Source: Magnetococcales bacterium DCbin4
GTDB taxonomy: Bacteria; Pseudomonadota; Magnetococcia; Magnetococcales; UBA8363
Direction: 5' to 3'
Assembly (NCBI GenBank): GCA_002753735.1
Contig: PEAN01000001.1
Span: forward strand, 81,040 to 144,289
Length of the DNA: 63,250 nucleotides
Position numbers and translations under genes: made by a program. This document shows positions 53,325 to 63,082 of this stretch, piece after piece. Within the stretch, counting starts at the first letter, position 1. Every line of letters begins with the position of its first letter. Under the pieces are notes generated by a model. The model was not told where the DNA came from. It was given only the letters and a program-made list of their open reading frames with translations, and did not search any database.

Positions 53325-56300
53325 ATGGATGTTTTTGAGTTTCGGAAGTGGCTCGTTTCCGAATACGAGCAATTCTCCCGCAGTTTCAGCAAAATCATGG
53401 CTGAGGACATGCGAAAACATATGGATGCTGAATATCGGGATGGGCACTTCTGGCCCGCTCCGCTGGTTCAGTTGAATCCCAGCTTCGTATCGGGTGGCTG
53501 GATTGATGACTTGGTTTCAGAAGGACTCCTGCATCCCGAGTGCCGAAACATGTTTCGAGTCCAGAAGAGCCCGGGCACAATGGGCTACCCGATCAACGTT
53601 CACCTGCACCAGGAAGAAGCCATACGAATTGCTCAGCGTGGTGAGAGCTACGTCCTGACCACCGGGACCGGATCAGGGAAATCGCTTTCATACTTTATCC
53701 CCATCGTGGACCATGTCCTCCGTCACAAGGTGGGCAAGGAAAAGTCCGGCATTTCCGCTATTGTGGTTTACCCCATGAATGCCCTTTGCAACAGTCAGAT
53801 GGAGGAGTTGGATAAATTCCTCCGGGCTGGATATGACAAGGACCGGGAGCCTGTGACGTTTGCCCGGTACACCGGCCAGGAATCAAAGGAAGAGCGGCAA
53901 AGAATCGCAGAATCTCCACCGGACATTCTTCTTACCAACTACGTCATGCTTGAGCTGATCATGACGCGGCATGATCCTGCCGACCAGGCTGTCATCAGGC
54001 ATGCGGCAGGTTTGCGCTTTCTGGTTCTGGATGAGTTGCATACCTATCGTGGTCGCCAGGGTGCCGATGTGGCCATGCTGGTCAGGCGGGTCCGCGAGCG
54101 GCTCAATGCCAACTTGCTCTGCGTGGGAACTTCCGCCACCATGGCCAGCGAAGGGGCGGTGACGGATCGGAACCGTGTTGTCGCTGAAGTCGCCAGCCGT
54201 TTGTTTGGCTCCAAGGTTCGCCCTGAGAATATTGTTACCGAAACTTTGGAGCGGGCCACGGCTTCGGACGTTACCCCAACCAGGCAGGTGCTTGGAAAAG
54301 CGGTAACAGATGGCGTTCCGACGACCGCAGCCCATGAAGACCTCCGCAGCCATCCGGTTGCCATCTGGGTTGAACTCAATCTTGGCCTGGAAAAAGAGGA
54401 TGGACGGCCTGAAGGTAAACTGGTCCGATGCGTCCGTCCCAAAACGCTGCGCCAGGCTGCCGAGTCATTGGCGGATGAGACGGGTCTCCCTGCCGATCAA
54501 TGTGAATCCTATCTCGCTCGTTTCCTCCTGTTGGCATTCCGTACCAAGGATGGAAACGGAAAGCCTCTGTTTGCATTCCGGTTGCACCAGTTCATTGCGG
54601 GTGCGGGGAATCTGTTTTCGACTCTGGAGCCGGCGCATCGCAGATATCTCACCGTCAACGGTCAGCAGTTCAAGCCAGGGGAACGGGACAAGCTTCTTTA
54701 TAACGCAGTGTTTTGCCGGGAATGTGGCCAGGAGTATTTCCCCGTTTGGGCAACGTTGGAAAACAGGCGGCCCATGGCGATTTCGCCTCGGGAATTGTCA
54801 GGACGTTCCAATGAGGGGGATGACGTTCAGTTCGGTTTCTACATGCCAGATCCTGAGGGACAATTCGACCCTTCCGCTTTTGAGGATCACTTTCCTGAAG
54901 AATGGTTGGACTTTGATCATGGAGATGCACGCCTGAAACCCTACTATGGACGCTACAGACCCACCCTGCTCAAGGTCAACACCAGGGGCGAGTCCAGCAC
55001 GGAAGGGATGCCGGGGTGGTATATTCCGGGATCTTTTCGTTTTTGTCTTCACCCGGAATGCGGTGTCAGCTATGACGGCAGCGTTCGCAGTGATTTGACC
55101 AAACTGTCCTCCTTGAGCAGTGAGGGGCGCAGTTCCGCCACGACCATGCTCACACTGGTCTCCCTGCGCTACCTGTTGGGAGCGGAGGGTTTGGGAAAGG
55201 AAGCCAGAAAGCTGCTTGGTTTCAGTGACAACAGGCAGGATGCCGCGCTTCAGGCGGGTCATTTCAACGATTTCATCCAAATCCTTCTGTTGCGCGGTGC
55301 CCTGCTCGCCGCGATCCGCAATGAGCCGGAAGGGATCTTGCGAGATGATACCCTGACCCAGAGGGTAGTCCTGTACCTGCGCCTGGAGGCTGGAGATTTT
55401 TCATCCAATCCCGAGGTCAAGGGGGCCAAAGCCTTCAATATTGAGAAAACACTTCGCGAGGTTGTCGGGTACCGCTTGTACCATGATCTCCGACGTGGAT
55501 GGCGAATCACCAACCCTGATCTGGAACAGCTACGCCTGCTCAAAATCCACTATCAGTCGCTTCAGGAGTGCGCAGGCGATCAGGGCGAATGGTCCCGGTG
55601 CCACCCTTTGCTGGCTCATGCGACTGCTGAACTGCGTCAATCCCTGGCGCAGGAACTGCTCGACACCATGCGCCGGGGGTTGGCCATCAGGACCCTTTAC
55701 CTGGACCCGCATTATCTTGAGCAGGTCAGGAACCGCAGCTTTTCAGACCTCAAGGAGCCTTGGGGGCTTTCCGAAGATGAACGCCCTGTCACGGCTTCCG
55801 TCATGATTCCAAGGCCAAAGAAACAAACGAGTCGTTATGATTTTCCGACGGTTCATATTTCCTATCGGTCACGGTTTGGTTCCCGATTGAAAAGCCAGGC
55901 CACTTGGGGATTTGGAAATTCCCACTTCCCGAAAAGGTTTGATGAAAACCTCTACAACGAGCTGGTTGATGGCATGCTTCGAGTGTTGGAGGTCTATGGA
56001 CTGGTCGAGCCGGTTGCGTTGAGCCATGATGACCGGGGCTATCGTGTGGGGGCGAGCGTTCTCGAATGGTCATTGAATCCAACCCCCGGGGAATCCCCGT
56101 CTTCAAAGGGGTTCAAGGAGACCGATAACGCATTTTTTCGCACACTCTACCGCAACGTTGCGGGTCAATTGCAAGACGGGGATCGTTTCCTCCACCAGCT
56201 TGAAGCGCGTGAGCATACCGCCCAGGTGGACGGCAGCACCCGTGAAGAGCGTGAAAATTCCTTCCGCTCCGCCAGGTTGCCAGTTCTGTTCTGTTCCCCG

Positions 56301-58559
56301 ACCATGGAACTCGGGGTGGATATTTCCTCCCTGAACACCGTCTTCATGCGCAATGCCCCGCCAACGCCTGCGAACTATGCCCAGCGCAGTGGTCGGGCGG
56401 GACGCAGTGGGCAACCGGCCCTGGTGATAACCTACTGCGCGGCGCGTTCCCCACACGATCAATATTTCTTTGCAGATCCCACCCGCATGGTCGCGGGCAG
56501 CGTCAACCCTCCCATGATCGATCTGGCCAACGAGGAGTTGATCAAAAGCCACCTGCATTCGGTTTGGCTTGCGGAAACGGGACAGAAACTGGGAACTTCG
56601 GTCAAGGACGTACTGGACCTGGAGAAACCGGATACCTTGCCGGTACGCGACGACCTGGCGACCTTCATGAATCGTCCCGCTGTTCGCGAACGCACGGACA
56701 AACGGGCGCTCGCCATTCTGGCCATGGTTGAAAATGAGCTGACCCGGGAGGTCGCTCCATGGTACGGACCGGAATGGCGGAACAATGTGGTTCGGGCCTC
56801 TTTCCAACAGTTCAACCAGGGGTTCGAACGCTGGCGTTCCCTGTACCGGGCGACGGCCAGGCAAATGGAGAAAAACCACGCTGTCCAGATGAATGCGGCA
56901 GCCACGGAAAAAGACCGCAAGGAGGCCAAACAGCGCTATGATGAAGCCCGGATCCAGCAGGAGTTGTTGTTGGATTCCAAGACCACCATGAATTCCGATT
57001 TCTACACCTACCGGTTTCTGGCCAATCAAGGATTTCTTCCCGGTTACAACTTTCCCCGCCTCCCCTTGATGGCGTTCATCCCTGGTCGCAAGGAAAAGGT
57101 GGGGAGGGACACCTTCCTCAGTCGTCCGCGTTTTTTGGGGCTGTCCGAATTCGGGCCGCAATCCATCATCTACCATGAGGGGAGCACCTATCGCGTGCGC
57201 AAGGTCATCCTTGGCATCAAGGATGAGGAGAGCGTCTCCACGTCGGCCACGCTTCCGGTGCAAACCGCCCGTCTCTGCCCGGCCTGTGGTTATGGGCATT
57301 TCGGGGACCAGAAGGAGTTTGATCTGTGTGTCAATTGCGTCGCCCCTCTGGGTGGTGGGCGCAATCTCATGAAACTCTACCGTATCGAGCAGGTCAGCAC
57401 CCGACGGGCCACGCGCATCACCTCCGACGAGGAAGAGCGTCAACGCCAGGGGTATGAAACCGTCACCACCTTTCGCTATGCGGAAGAAAATGGCCGACCC
57501 CGATTCGCTTCACTGAACATTTCGGAGGGTGAGGAGCTTTTGCTGGAACTCCGTTATGGACCGGCGGCCACCTTGTGGCGGATCAACCTGGGATGGCGGC
57601 GCCGGAAGGAAAAGTCCATTTTCGGTTTCAACGTTGACGCAACCAGCGGCGTTTGGTCAAAAGATGAGCAAGCCCCCGAGGATGTTACCGATTCCCTGGA
57701 ACGGGCGAAATCGGTTCAACGCATCATTCCCTTTGTGGAAGATCGCCGCAACATCATGATCCTGCAACCCAAGGAAATGATGGACGATGCGACGATGGCC
57801 ACGTTGCAGTACGCCTTCAAACGGGGAATCGAGGCGACCTTCCAGTTGGAAGGGAGTGAATTGGCGGCTGAACCCATGCCGGGATGGGGTCGCCGCAATG
57901 CCGTGCTGTATTACGAGTCCGCCGAAGGGGGGGCCGGTGTCCTGACTCGTCTGGTCACGGACCCGGAGGCCGTTCGCAAGGTGGCCCGGAATGCGTTGGC
58001 GATTCTTCATTTCCGAACCGGGTCAGGGGCGTGGCGGGACCACGGCGACCTGACGGATACCAACGAACATTGCGAGGCCGGTTGTTACCGATGCCTGCTC
58101 AGCTATTATAACCAACCTGAACATGCCCTCATTGACCGCAAAAATCCCACTGTATTGGATTTTCTCTGCCGTTTGACCCGATCCTGGTCGGAGAAGGAGC
58201 AGTCCGGGCAGTCCATGGGGGATCTTTTACGGTCACTCTTGAACGCCTCGGTTTCTTCGTTGGAGAAGGCATGGCTGTTGTATCTGAGAGATCACGGGCA
58301 CAATCTTCCGGACCGCGCCCAACCCTTGCTCACTGATGTCAATACCCGGGCCGATTTTGGTTACTCGGAAAAGCAGGCCCTCATCTACATCGACGGTCCG
58401 CACCACGAAGGTAACGTCCAGAGACGGCTTGATGACCGGATCACCCGGAACCTTCAGGACGCTGGGTTGACCGTCGTTCGTTTTCCCAAAGAGCCGTCGG
58501 CCTGGTCCGCGATCATTCAGGCCCATGGCTTCATTTTTGGACGGGGAAACAAGCAATGA
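53325..58559 (+). CDS. Giant DEAD/DEAH helicase with DUF1998 and C-terminal nuclease-like domain
   Basis: Protein of 1744 residues. Helicase part: Walker A TTGTGSGKS (about 111), box II VLDELH (about 236), motif III GTSATM, motif VI RSGRAGRSGQ (about 1024). A cysteine cluster CPACGYG...CVNC lies at about 1318-1339. A DUF1998-like part follows, with YESAEGGAGVLTRLV and CEAGCYRCLLSYYN (about 1583). The last 80 residues (RADFGYSEKQALIYIDGP, then RRLDDRITRNLQDAGL) look like a Vsr/DUF559-type nuclease fold. DISARM DrmA and DrmB carry helicase and DUF1998 separately; here they are one chain. ATG 53325 (MDVFEFRKW) is preferred to 53292. Its stop overlaps the SNF2 gene by 4 bases. Confidence 0.85.
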   Translation: MDVFEFRKWLVSEYEQFSRSFSKIMAEDMRKHMDAEYRDGHFWPAPLVQLNPSFVSGGWIDDLVSEGLLHPECRNMFRVQKSPGTMGYPINVHLHQEEAIRIAQRGESYVLTTGTGSGKSLSYFIPIVDHVLRHKVGKEKSGISAIVVYPMNALCNSQMEELDKFLRAGYDKDREPVTFARYTGQESKEERQRIAESPPDILLTNYVMLELIMTRHDPADQAVIRHAAGLRFLVLDELHTYRGRQGADVAMLVRRVRERLNANLLCVGTSATMASEGAVTDRNRVVAEVASRLFGSKVRPENIVTETLERATASDVTPTRQVLGKAVTDGVPTTAAHEDLRSHPVAIWVELNLGLEKEDGRPEGKLVRCVRPKTLRQAAESLADETGLPADQCESYLARFLLLAFRTKDGNGKPLFAFRLHQFIAGAGNLFSTLEPAHRRYLTVNGQQFKPGERDKLLYNAVFCRECGQEYFPVWATLENRRPMAISPRELSGRSNEGDDVQFGFYMPDPEGQFDPSAFEDHFPEEWLDFDHGDARLKPYYGRYRPTLLKVNTRGESSTEGMPGWYIPGSFRFCLHPECGVSYDGSVRSDLTKLSSLSSEGRSSATTMLTLVSLRYLLGAEGLGKEARKLLGFSDNRQDAALQAGHFNDFIQILLLRGALLAAIRNEPEGILRDDTLTQRVVLYLRLEAGDFSSNPEVKGAKAFNIEKTLREVVGYRLYHDLRRGWRITNPDLEQLRLLKIHYQSLQECAGDQGEWSRCHPLLAHATAELRQSLAQELLDTMRRGLAIRTLYLDPHYLEQVRNRSFSDLKEPWGLSEDERPVTASVMIPRPKKQTSRYDFPTVHISYRSRFGSRLKSQATWGFGNSHFPKRFDENLYNELVDGMLRVLEVYGLVEPVALSHDDRGYRVGASVLEWSLNPTPGESPSSKGFKETDNAFFRTLYRNVAGQLQDGDRFLHQLEAREHTAQVDGSTREERENSFRSARLPVLFCSPTMELGVDISSLNTVFMRNAPPTPANYAQRSGRAGRSGQPALVITYCAARSPHDQYFFADPTRMVAGSVNPPMIDLANEELIKSHLHSVWLAETGQKLGTSVKDVLDLEKPDTLPVRDDLATFMNRPAVRERTDKRALAILAMVENELTREVAPWYGPEWRNNVVRASFQQFNQGFERWRSLYRATARQMEKNHAVQMNAAATEKDRKEAKQRYDEARIQQELLLDSKTTMNSDFYTYRFLANQGFLPGYNFPRLPLMAFIPGRKEKVGRDTFLSRPRFLGLSEFGPQSIIYHEGSTYRVRKVILGIKDEESVSTSATLPVQTARLCPACGYGHFGDQKEFDLCVNCVAPLGGGRNLMKLYRIEQVSTRRATRITSDEEERQRQGYETVTTFRYAEENGRPRFASLNISEGEELLLELRYGPAATLWRINLGWRRRKEKSIFGFNVDATSGVWSKDEQAPEDVTDSLERAKSVQRIIPFVEDRRNIMILQPKEMMDDATMATLQYAFKRGIEATFQLEGSELAAEPMPGWGRRNAVLYYESAEGGAGVLTRLVTDPEAVRKVARNALAILHFRTGSGAWRDHGDLTDTNEHCEAGCYRCLLSYYNQPEHALIDRKNPTVLDFLCRLTRSWSEKEQSGQSMGDLLRSLLNASVSSLEKAWLLYLRDHGHNLPDRAQPLLTDVNTRADFGYSEKQALIYIDGPHHEGNVQRRLDDRITRNLQDAGLTVVRFPKEPSAWSAIIQAHGFIFGRGNKQ

Positions 58560-61399
58560 CCGTCACCGAAACATTCCAACCCGGAAGTCTGGTGCGGGCA
58601 CGTGGCCGGGAGTGGGTGGTGCTGGCGGGGCATCGTGACCAGGTTCTCAGGCTTCGCCCCCTGGGGGGGAGTGAGGATGATGCGACAACCATCTATCTCC
58701 CGCTTGAGCCAAGGCCCCCGATCTTGGCCACGTTCAATCTGCCGGATGCTTCCAGGGCGGGCTCACAGACCTCCGCACTCCTGTTGCGGGACGCTCTGCG
58801 TCTCAAACTTCGAGCGGGTGCCGGGCCGTTCCGCAGTTTCGGCAACATGGGTGTCGAACCACGAGCCTATCAGTTGGTGCCGCTGCTCATGGCCTTGCGG
58901 TTGGAGGTTGTCCGCCTGCTCATTGCGGATGATGTGGGCGTTGGCAAGACCATCGAGGCCGGTTTGATCGTCCGGGAACTGCTGGATCGTGGCGAGGTGG
59001 AGCGGATGACGGTGATCTGCCCACCCCACCTGTGTGAACAATGGCAACAGGAGCTGGCATCCAAATTCAACATTCAGGCGGAAGTGGTGCGCACCGGCAC
59101 TGCCGGGCGGTTGGAACGGGGGTTGATGGCTGGCCAATCGATTTTTGAGGTCTATCCCTTCACCATCGTTTCTCTGGACTACATTAAAGCGGATCGGCGT
59201 CGGGACGAGTTTTTACGTGCCTGCCCGGAGCTGGTCATTGTGGAAGAGGCCCATGGTTCGGTGCGCGGCGATGTCGGGGCACGTCATCAGCGTTATCAAC
59301 TTTTGAAAGGGCTGGCTGATGATCCCAGTCGTCACATGCTCTTTCTCACCGCCACGCCCCACAGCGGCGACGAAAATGCGTTTTTTAACCTGCTGGGCCT
59401 GTTGCGACCCGAGTTCAGGCAACTTCAAGGCACTGCTCCCTCAGATCGCAAGGGGTTGAGGGAGGAACTGGCACGGCACTTTGTGCAACGGCGACGACCG
59501 GATATTCGGGAGTGGCGGGACGCCACTGTTTTTCCCGACCGGGAGTCGGCGGAGACCACCTATTCCCTGACCGGTGAATGGAAAAAGTTGTTTGACGATG
59601 TCCTTCAATATGCCCGACAAATGGTCAAGCAGGCCGAAGGATTGAGCATTCTGAAACAACGCATGAGCTGGTGGGCAGCCTTGGCGTTGCTTCGTTGCAT
59701 CAGCAGCAGTCCGGCGGCGGCGGCCCTGGCGTTGCGTACCCGGTTGGAGTCCACCGGGGAAGGGTCCGAGGAGAACCAGATCGCCAATCTGGAAATGCGG
59801 GCGGCCCAAACCGTGTTGGATGGCGATGCGGAAGAAATCTTGAGCCGGGATGAACATGTTCCCGCCGGAACCATCGAGGATCTGGGGGAACTTGGCAGGT
59901 TGATCCAGAGAGCCGGGTCATTGAAAGGACCGAACAATGACCCCAAGTTGTCGGGACTCCTGGCGCAGTTGAGAAAACTGGTGGCGGACGGATTCCAGCC
60001 GGTGATCTTTTGCCGCTATGTCGCCACCGCTCATTATGTGGCGGAGCATCTGCAAACGGCGTTCAGGCGGGAGGGGGTGGAGGTGATCGCCGTTACCGGG
60101 GAACTCACCCCGGAGGAACGGGAGGAGAAGGTCCAAAGTCTCAAAGAGTTCGACAAGCGGTTGTTGGTGGCGACCGATTGCCTCAGCGAGGGGATCAACC
60201 TTCAAAACCTGTTCAACGCCGTGGTGCATTACGACCTGACCTGGAACCCTACCCGCCATGAGCAGCGGGAGGGTCGGGTGGACCGGTTCGGCCAACCCTC
60301 GACCAGGGTGCGGGTGTTGATGTACTACGGGGAGAACAACCCGGTGGATGGCGCAGTGCTTCAGGTGATCCTGCGTAAGGCCGAACGCATTCGCAAGGAG
60401 CTCGGGGTTTCCGTGCCCATGCCCTCGGACAGCAACAAGGTGATGGATGCCATCATGCAGACGGTTTTGCTGAAGGAAGGGGGTCTGGTTCATGGCGGGA
60501 AACAGTTCTCCCTGCAATTTGATGCGTTGGATCAAGAGGTGGAAATGGCCTGGGAGCGCGCCAGGGAAAAAGCCAGACAGAGCCAGACCCTCTTTGCCCA
60601 GCGCCGTTTGAAGCCGGAAGAGGTGCTCCCCGAATGGGAGAAGGCCATCCAGGTGCTGGGTGGTGAAGCCGATGTGGCCCGCTTTGTTCACAGAACGGCG
60701 GAACGTTTAAACGCCCCCCTGAAACCCGTTCGCAATGAGTTCCGCTTTCCCCTTGGGCACCTGCCGCTCCCGTTGCGGGAACGATTGGCTGCGATGGATT
60801 TACAGGACAGCACCCGCATCACCTTCACCCATCCGGCACCCTCCGGCGTGGCGTACATCCACCGCTCCCATCCCTTGGTGGCCGTCCTGGCCGATTATGT
60901 GGCCGAACGCGCCCTGGACGAGGAGGAACCGGAACTGGCGGCCCGTTGCGGGGCCACCTTCACCAAGGAGGTCAAGACCCGTACCACGATTTTTCTGCTC
61001 CGTCTGCGCAGCCAGTTGATCATCGAACGGCGTGAGGGGAACGGCTACGTTCACGCAAAGACGTTGCTTTCCGAGGAATGTCTGGGGGTGGCGGTGGAGG
61101 GTTCCGACGCTCCCGGGATCTTGCCGGAGCAGGATGCCCGCTTCCTCATGCAGTTGGAACCCGCCCGTAACATGGAGCCGGGCCAGCAGGCGCAGATGAT
61201 CGAAACCGCCAAACAGGGGGTGGCGCAGCTGCAACTGGAGTTCAGCCGGATTGCCCGCCAGCGGGCCGATGAACTCCTGGCCGACCACCGCCGGGTGCGG
61301 GAGGCCAGCGATGCCAAGGGGATCCGGTACGATGTCAAACCCTGCCTGCCGGTAGACGTGATCGGTATCTACGTCCTGGCCCCTGCCGTGGCCTTTTGA
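58556..61399 (+). CDS. SNF2-family helicase, DrmD-like
   Basis: Two-lobed SNF2/DEAD-like ATPase of 947 residues. Walker A ADDVGVGKTIEAGLI (about 125), box II VIVEEAH, motif III FLTATPHSG, motifs V-VI ATDCLSEGINLQ and HEQREGRVDRFGQ. The N-terminal RARGREWVVL-type beta domain and long C-terminal region fit the DrmD/RapA-like helicases of DISARM and related islands. Box II reads EEAH rather than DEAH. The ATG overlaps the helicase gene's stop (ATGA), and the stop shares one base with the next start. Confidence 0.85.
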   Translation: MTVTETFQPGSLVRARGREWVVLAGHRDQVLRLRPLGGSEDDATTIYLPLEPRPPILATFNLPDASRAGSQTSALLLRDALRLKLRAGAGPFRSFGNMGVEPRAYQLVPLLMALRLEVVRLLIADDVGVGKTIEAGLIVRELLDRGEVERMTVICPPHLCEQWQQELASKFNIQAEVVRTGTAGRLERGLMAGQSIFEVYPFTIVSLDYIKADRRRDEFLRACPELVIVEEAHGSVRGDVGARHQRYQLLKGLADDPSRHMLFLTATPHSGDENAFFNLLGLLRPEFRQLQGTAPSDRKGLREELARHFVQRRRPDIREWRDATVFPDRESAETTYSLTGEWKKLFDDVLQYARQMVKQAEGLSILKQRMSWWAALALLRCISSSPAAAALALRTRLESTGEGSEENQIANLEMRAAQTVLDGDAEEILSRDEHVPAGTIEDLGELGRLIQRAGSLKGPNNDPKLSGLLAQLRKLVADGFQPVIFCRYVATAHYVAEHLQTAFRREGVEVIAVTGELTPEEREEKVQSLKEFDKRLLVATDCLSEGINLQNLFNAVVHYDLTWNPTRHEQREGRVDRFGQPSTRVRVLMYYGENNPVDGAVLQVILRKAERIRKELGVSVPMPSDSNKVMDAIMQTVLLKEGGLVHGGKQFSLQFDALDQEVEMAWERAREKARQSQTLFAQRRLKPEEVLPEWEKAIQVLGGEADVARFVHRTAERLNAPLKPVRNEFRFPLGHLPLPLRERLAAMDLQDSTRITFTHPAPSGVAYIHRSHPLVAVLADYVAERALDEEEPELAARCGATFTKEVKTRTTIFLLRLRSQLIIERREGNGYVHAKTLLSEECLGVAVEGSDAPGILPEQDARFLMQLEPARNMEPGQQAQMIETAKQGVAQLQLEFSRIARQRADELLADHRRVREASDAKGIRYDVKPCLPVDVIGIYVLAPAVAF

Positions 61400-62352
61400 T
61401 GCGCAACACCATGCCTGGACATACACAACAGGCCGCAGAGATTATTGATATCGAAGGATGGCGTCCAGATGATCAATTCCCCACCTATCCTGAGGGCACC
61501 CGGGAAAAATCCATGTGGATCAGCCCACAGTCGTCCCCTGTTTCGTTTTTGATGGGTGGTCATCGCTATTTATTCAAACATGCCTCACATCGCTATCCAA
61601 CCCAGTTTTGGTGTGAGGTGATCGCCTATCGAATCGGCTGCTTGATGGGAATTCCAGTCCCGCCAGCTTATGCTGCCTGGAAATCCAGCAGCCAACAATC
61701 TGCCGCACTGATTGAATGGTTTTATCGGGCGGATGAGGAGGTGCGCTACGAATCTGGAACCGTTCATATGAAAAGAATGATTCCGGATTTTGATGTCAAA
61801 AAGGGCCGTCAGCACAATATTGAAACCCTCCTGACCATTCTTGCGGGCATCGACGAAAAACTGATTCTGGACATGACGAAAATTCTTGTTTTTGATGCGG
61901 CTATTGGAAACACAGATCGTCACCAGGAAAATTGGGGAATCTTGTGGAGGGGGAATCCACCACGACCGGAACTCGCTCCCGCTTTCGACAATGGTACAAG
62001 TCTTGGACATGAAATCATGGATGACAAGATTCCAGATTTTCTATCAAGTCCAATGAAAATAGCGCACTATATCGACAAGGGACAGCACCATATGCGGCGG
62101 ACATCGACCGGATCCGAAGGTAAGTGCGGCCATTTTGAACTGGTCGCCTGGTTGCTGGATCAATATCCAGAATCGAGGCGGGATCTCTGCCAGTGCCTTG
62201 AATTTGACAGGGACGGCATGAATACTTGGCTGGCTGCATTGCCCAATTTTGCCATTCCTGATGCACCCACGCCGGAGCGGATTCAATTCATCGAACGCCT
62301 TCTGCATTTCCGCATGGAGCGACTGCATGCTGTACTAACTCGCAGGGATTGA
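61399..62352 (+). CDS. HipA-like kinase
   Basis: Protein of 317 residues with a HipA-type kinase core: YLFKHASHRYPTQFWCEVIA near the N-terminus, catalytic loop AAIGNTDRHQENWGIL (about 168-182) and the metal motif PAFDNGTSLG (about 194). HipA toxins phosphorylate a tRNA synthetase; in this shorter subfamily the target is not known. No HipB-type DNA-binding partner is present; the next gene encodes a HIRAN domain. ATG 61399 overlaps the SNF2 stop by one base; ATG 61411 is an alternative. Confidence 0.8.
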   Translation: MRNTMPGHTQQAAEIIDIEGWRPDDQFPTYPEGTREKSMWISPQSSPVSFLMGGHRYLFKHASHRYPTQFWCEVIAYRIGCLMGIPVPPAYAAWKSSSQQSAALIEWFYRADEEVRYESGTVHMKRMIPDFDVKKGRQHNIETLLTILAGIDEKLILDMTKILVFDAAIGNTDRHQENWGILWRGNPPRPELAPAFDNGTSLGHEIMDDKIPDFLSSPMKIAHYIDKGQHHMRRTSTGSEGKCGHFELVAWLLDQYPESRRDLCQCLEFDRDGMNTWLAALPNFAIPDAPTPERIQFIERLLHFRMERLHAVLTRRD

Positions 62353-62356
62353 GGTC

Positions 62357-63082
62357 ATGAACCGCATCATTCGACATATTGTTGAGCCACGACATCTGTT
62401 TCTGGCCTGGCAGGCCCCGGATGGCCATTTATACGGTCGGACTCGGCACAAGGTGGCAGAAATCGTCCCTGACCAGGACGGCACCATCCTTTTCCGTTAT
62501 CTCAAGGGAACAGATGATTTTGAGGCGGCATTGTCCGCTGGTTTTTTGGGATATCCAGCTTTCCCTTTGGAGCAGGAACTTTATACGTCAGGTATCCTGG
62601 AAATTTTCATGCGACGCCTCCCCCCTCGGAAGAGGCGGGATTATCACGATTTTCTGCGCCTGTGGCGGCTTGATCCCGCAACCCGGCTCACCCCACTGGC
62701 ATTGCTGGGTTATGTGGGAGCGCAACTTCCAGGAGATGGTTTTTCTCTGGTTCATCCCTTTGACAATGGGGAACCCCCTTTTGAATTTTTGGAAGAAGTT
62801 GCCGGATTTCGTTATCGCCGGGATGCCAGTCAACTTCTTGCCTTGTTGCAAGAAGGCCAGGAGATTCAACTGCGTGCCGAGCCTGACAACCTCCACGATC
62901 CGCAGGCGATTCGTATTGAATTGCCGGACAATCATCTCATCGGCTATGTGAACAAATTGCACGCCCCCGGACTGCAACGGTGGCTGCAAACCCCCGGGGT
63001 GCGTGGGACCATAGATCGTCTCAATGGCACCCCATCCAGGCCTCTGGTCTATGTGTTTGTCGAAATTGGCACCGCACCATGA
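62357..63082 (+). CDS. HIRAN-domain protein
   Basis: Protein of 241 residues. The C-terminal 95 residues are a HIRAN domain (VAGFRYRRDASQLLALLQEG, EIQLRAEPDNLHDPQAIRIE, LIGYVNKLHAPGLQRWL), a module that in SNF2 enzymes such as HLTF binds DNA ends. The N-terminal 140 residues resemble HipA N-terminal lobes (HLYGRTRHKVAEIVPD, FEAALSAGFLGYPAFPLEQE), so this chain may complete the kinase upstream. GAGG precedes the ATG; 4 bases lie between it and the HipA-like gene. Confidence 0.78.
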   Translation: MNRIIRHIVEPRHLFLAWQAPDGHLYGRTRHKVAEIVPDQDGTILFRYLKGTDDFEAALSAGFLGYPAFPLEQELYTSGILEIFMRRLPPRKRRDYHDFLRLWRLDPATRLTPLALLGYVGAQLPGDGFSLVHPFDNGEPPFEFLEEVAGFRYRRDASQLLALLQEGQEIQLRAEPDNLHDPQAIRIELPDNHLIGYVNKLHAPGLQRWLQTPGVRGTIDRLNGTPSRPLVYVFVEIGTAP

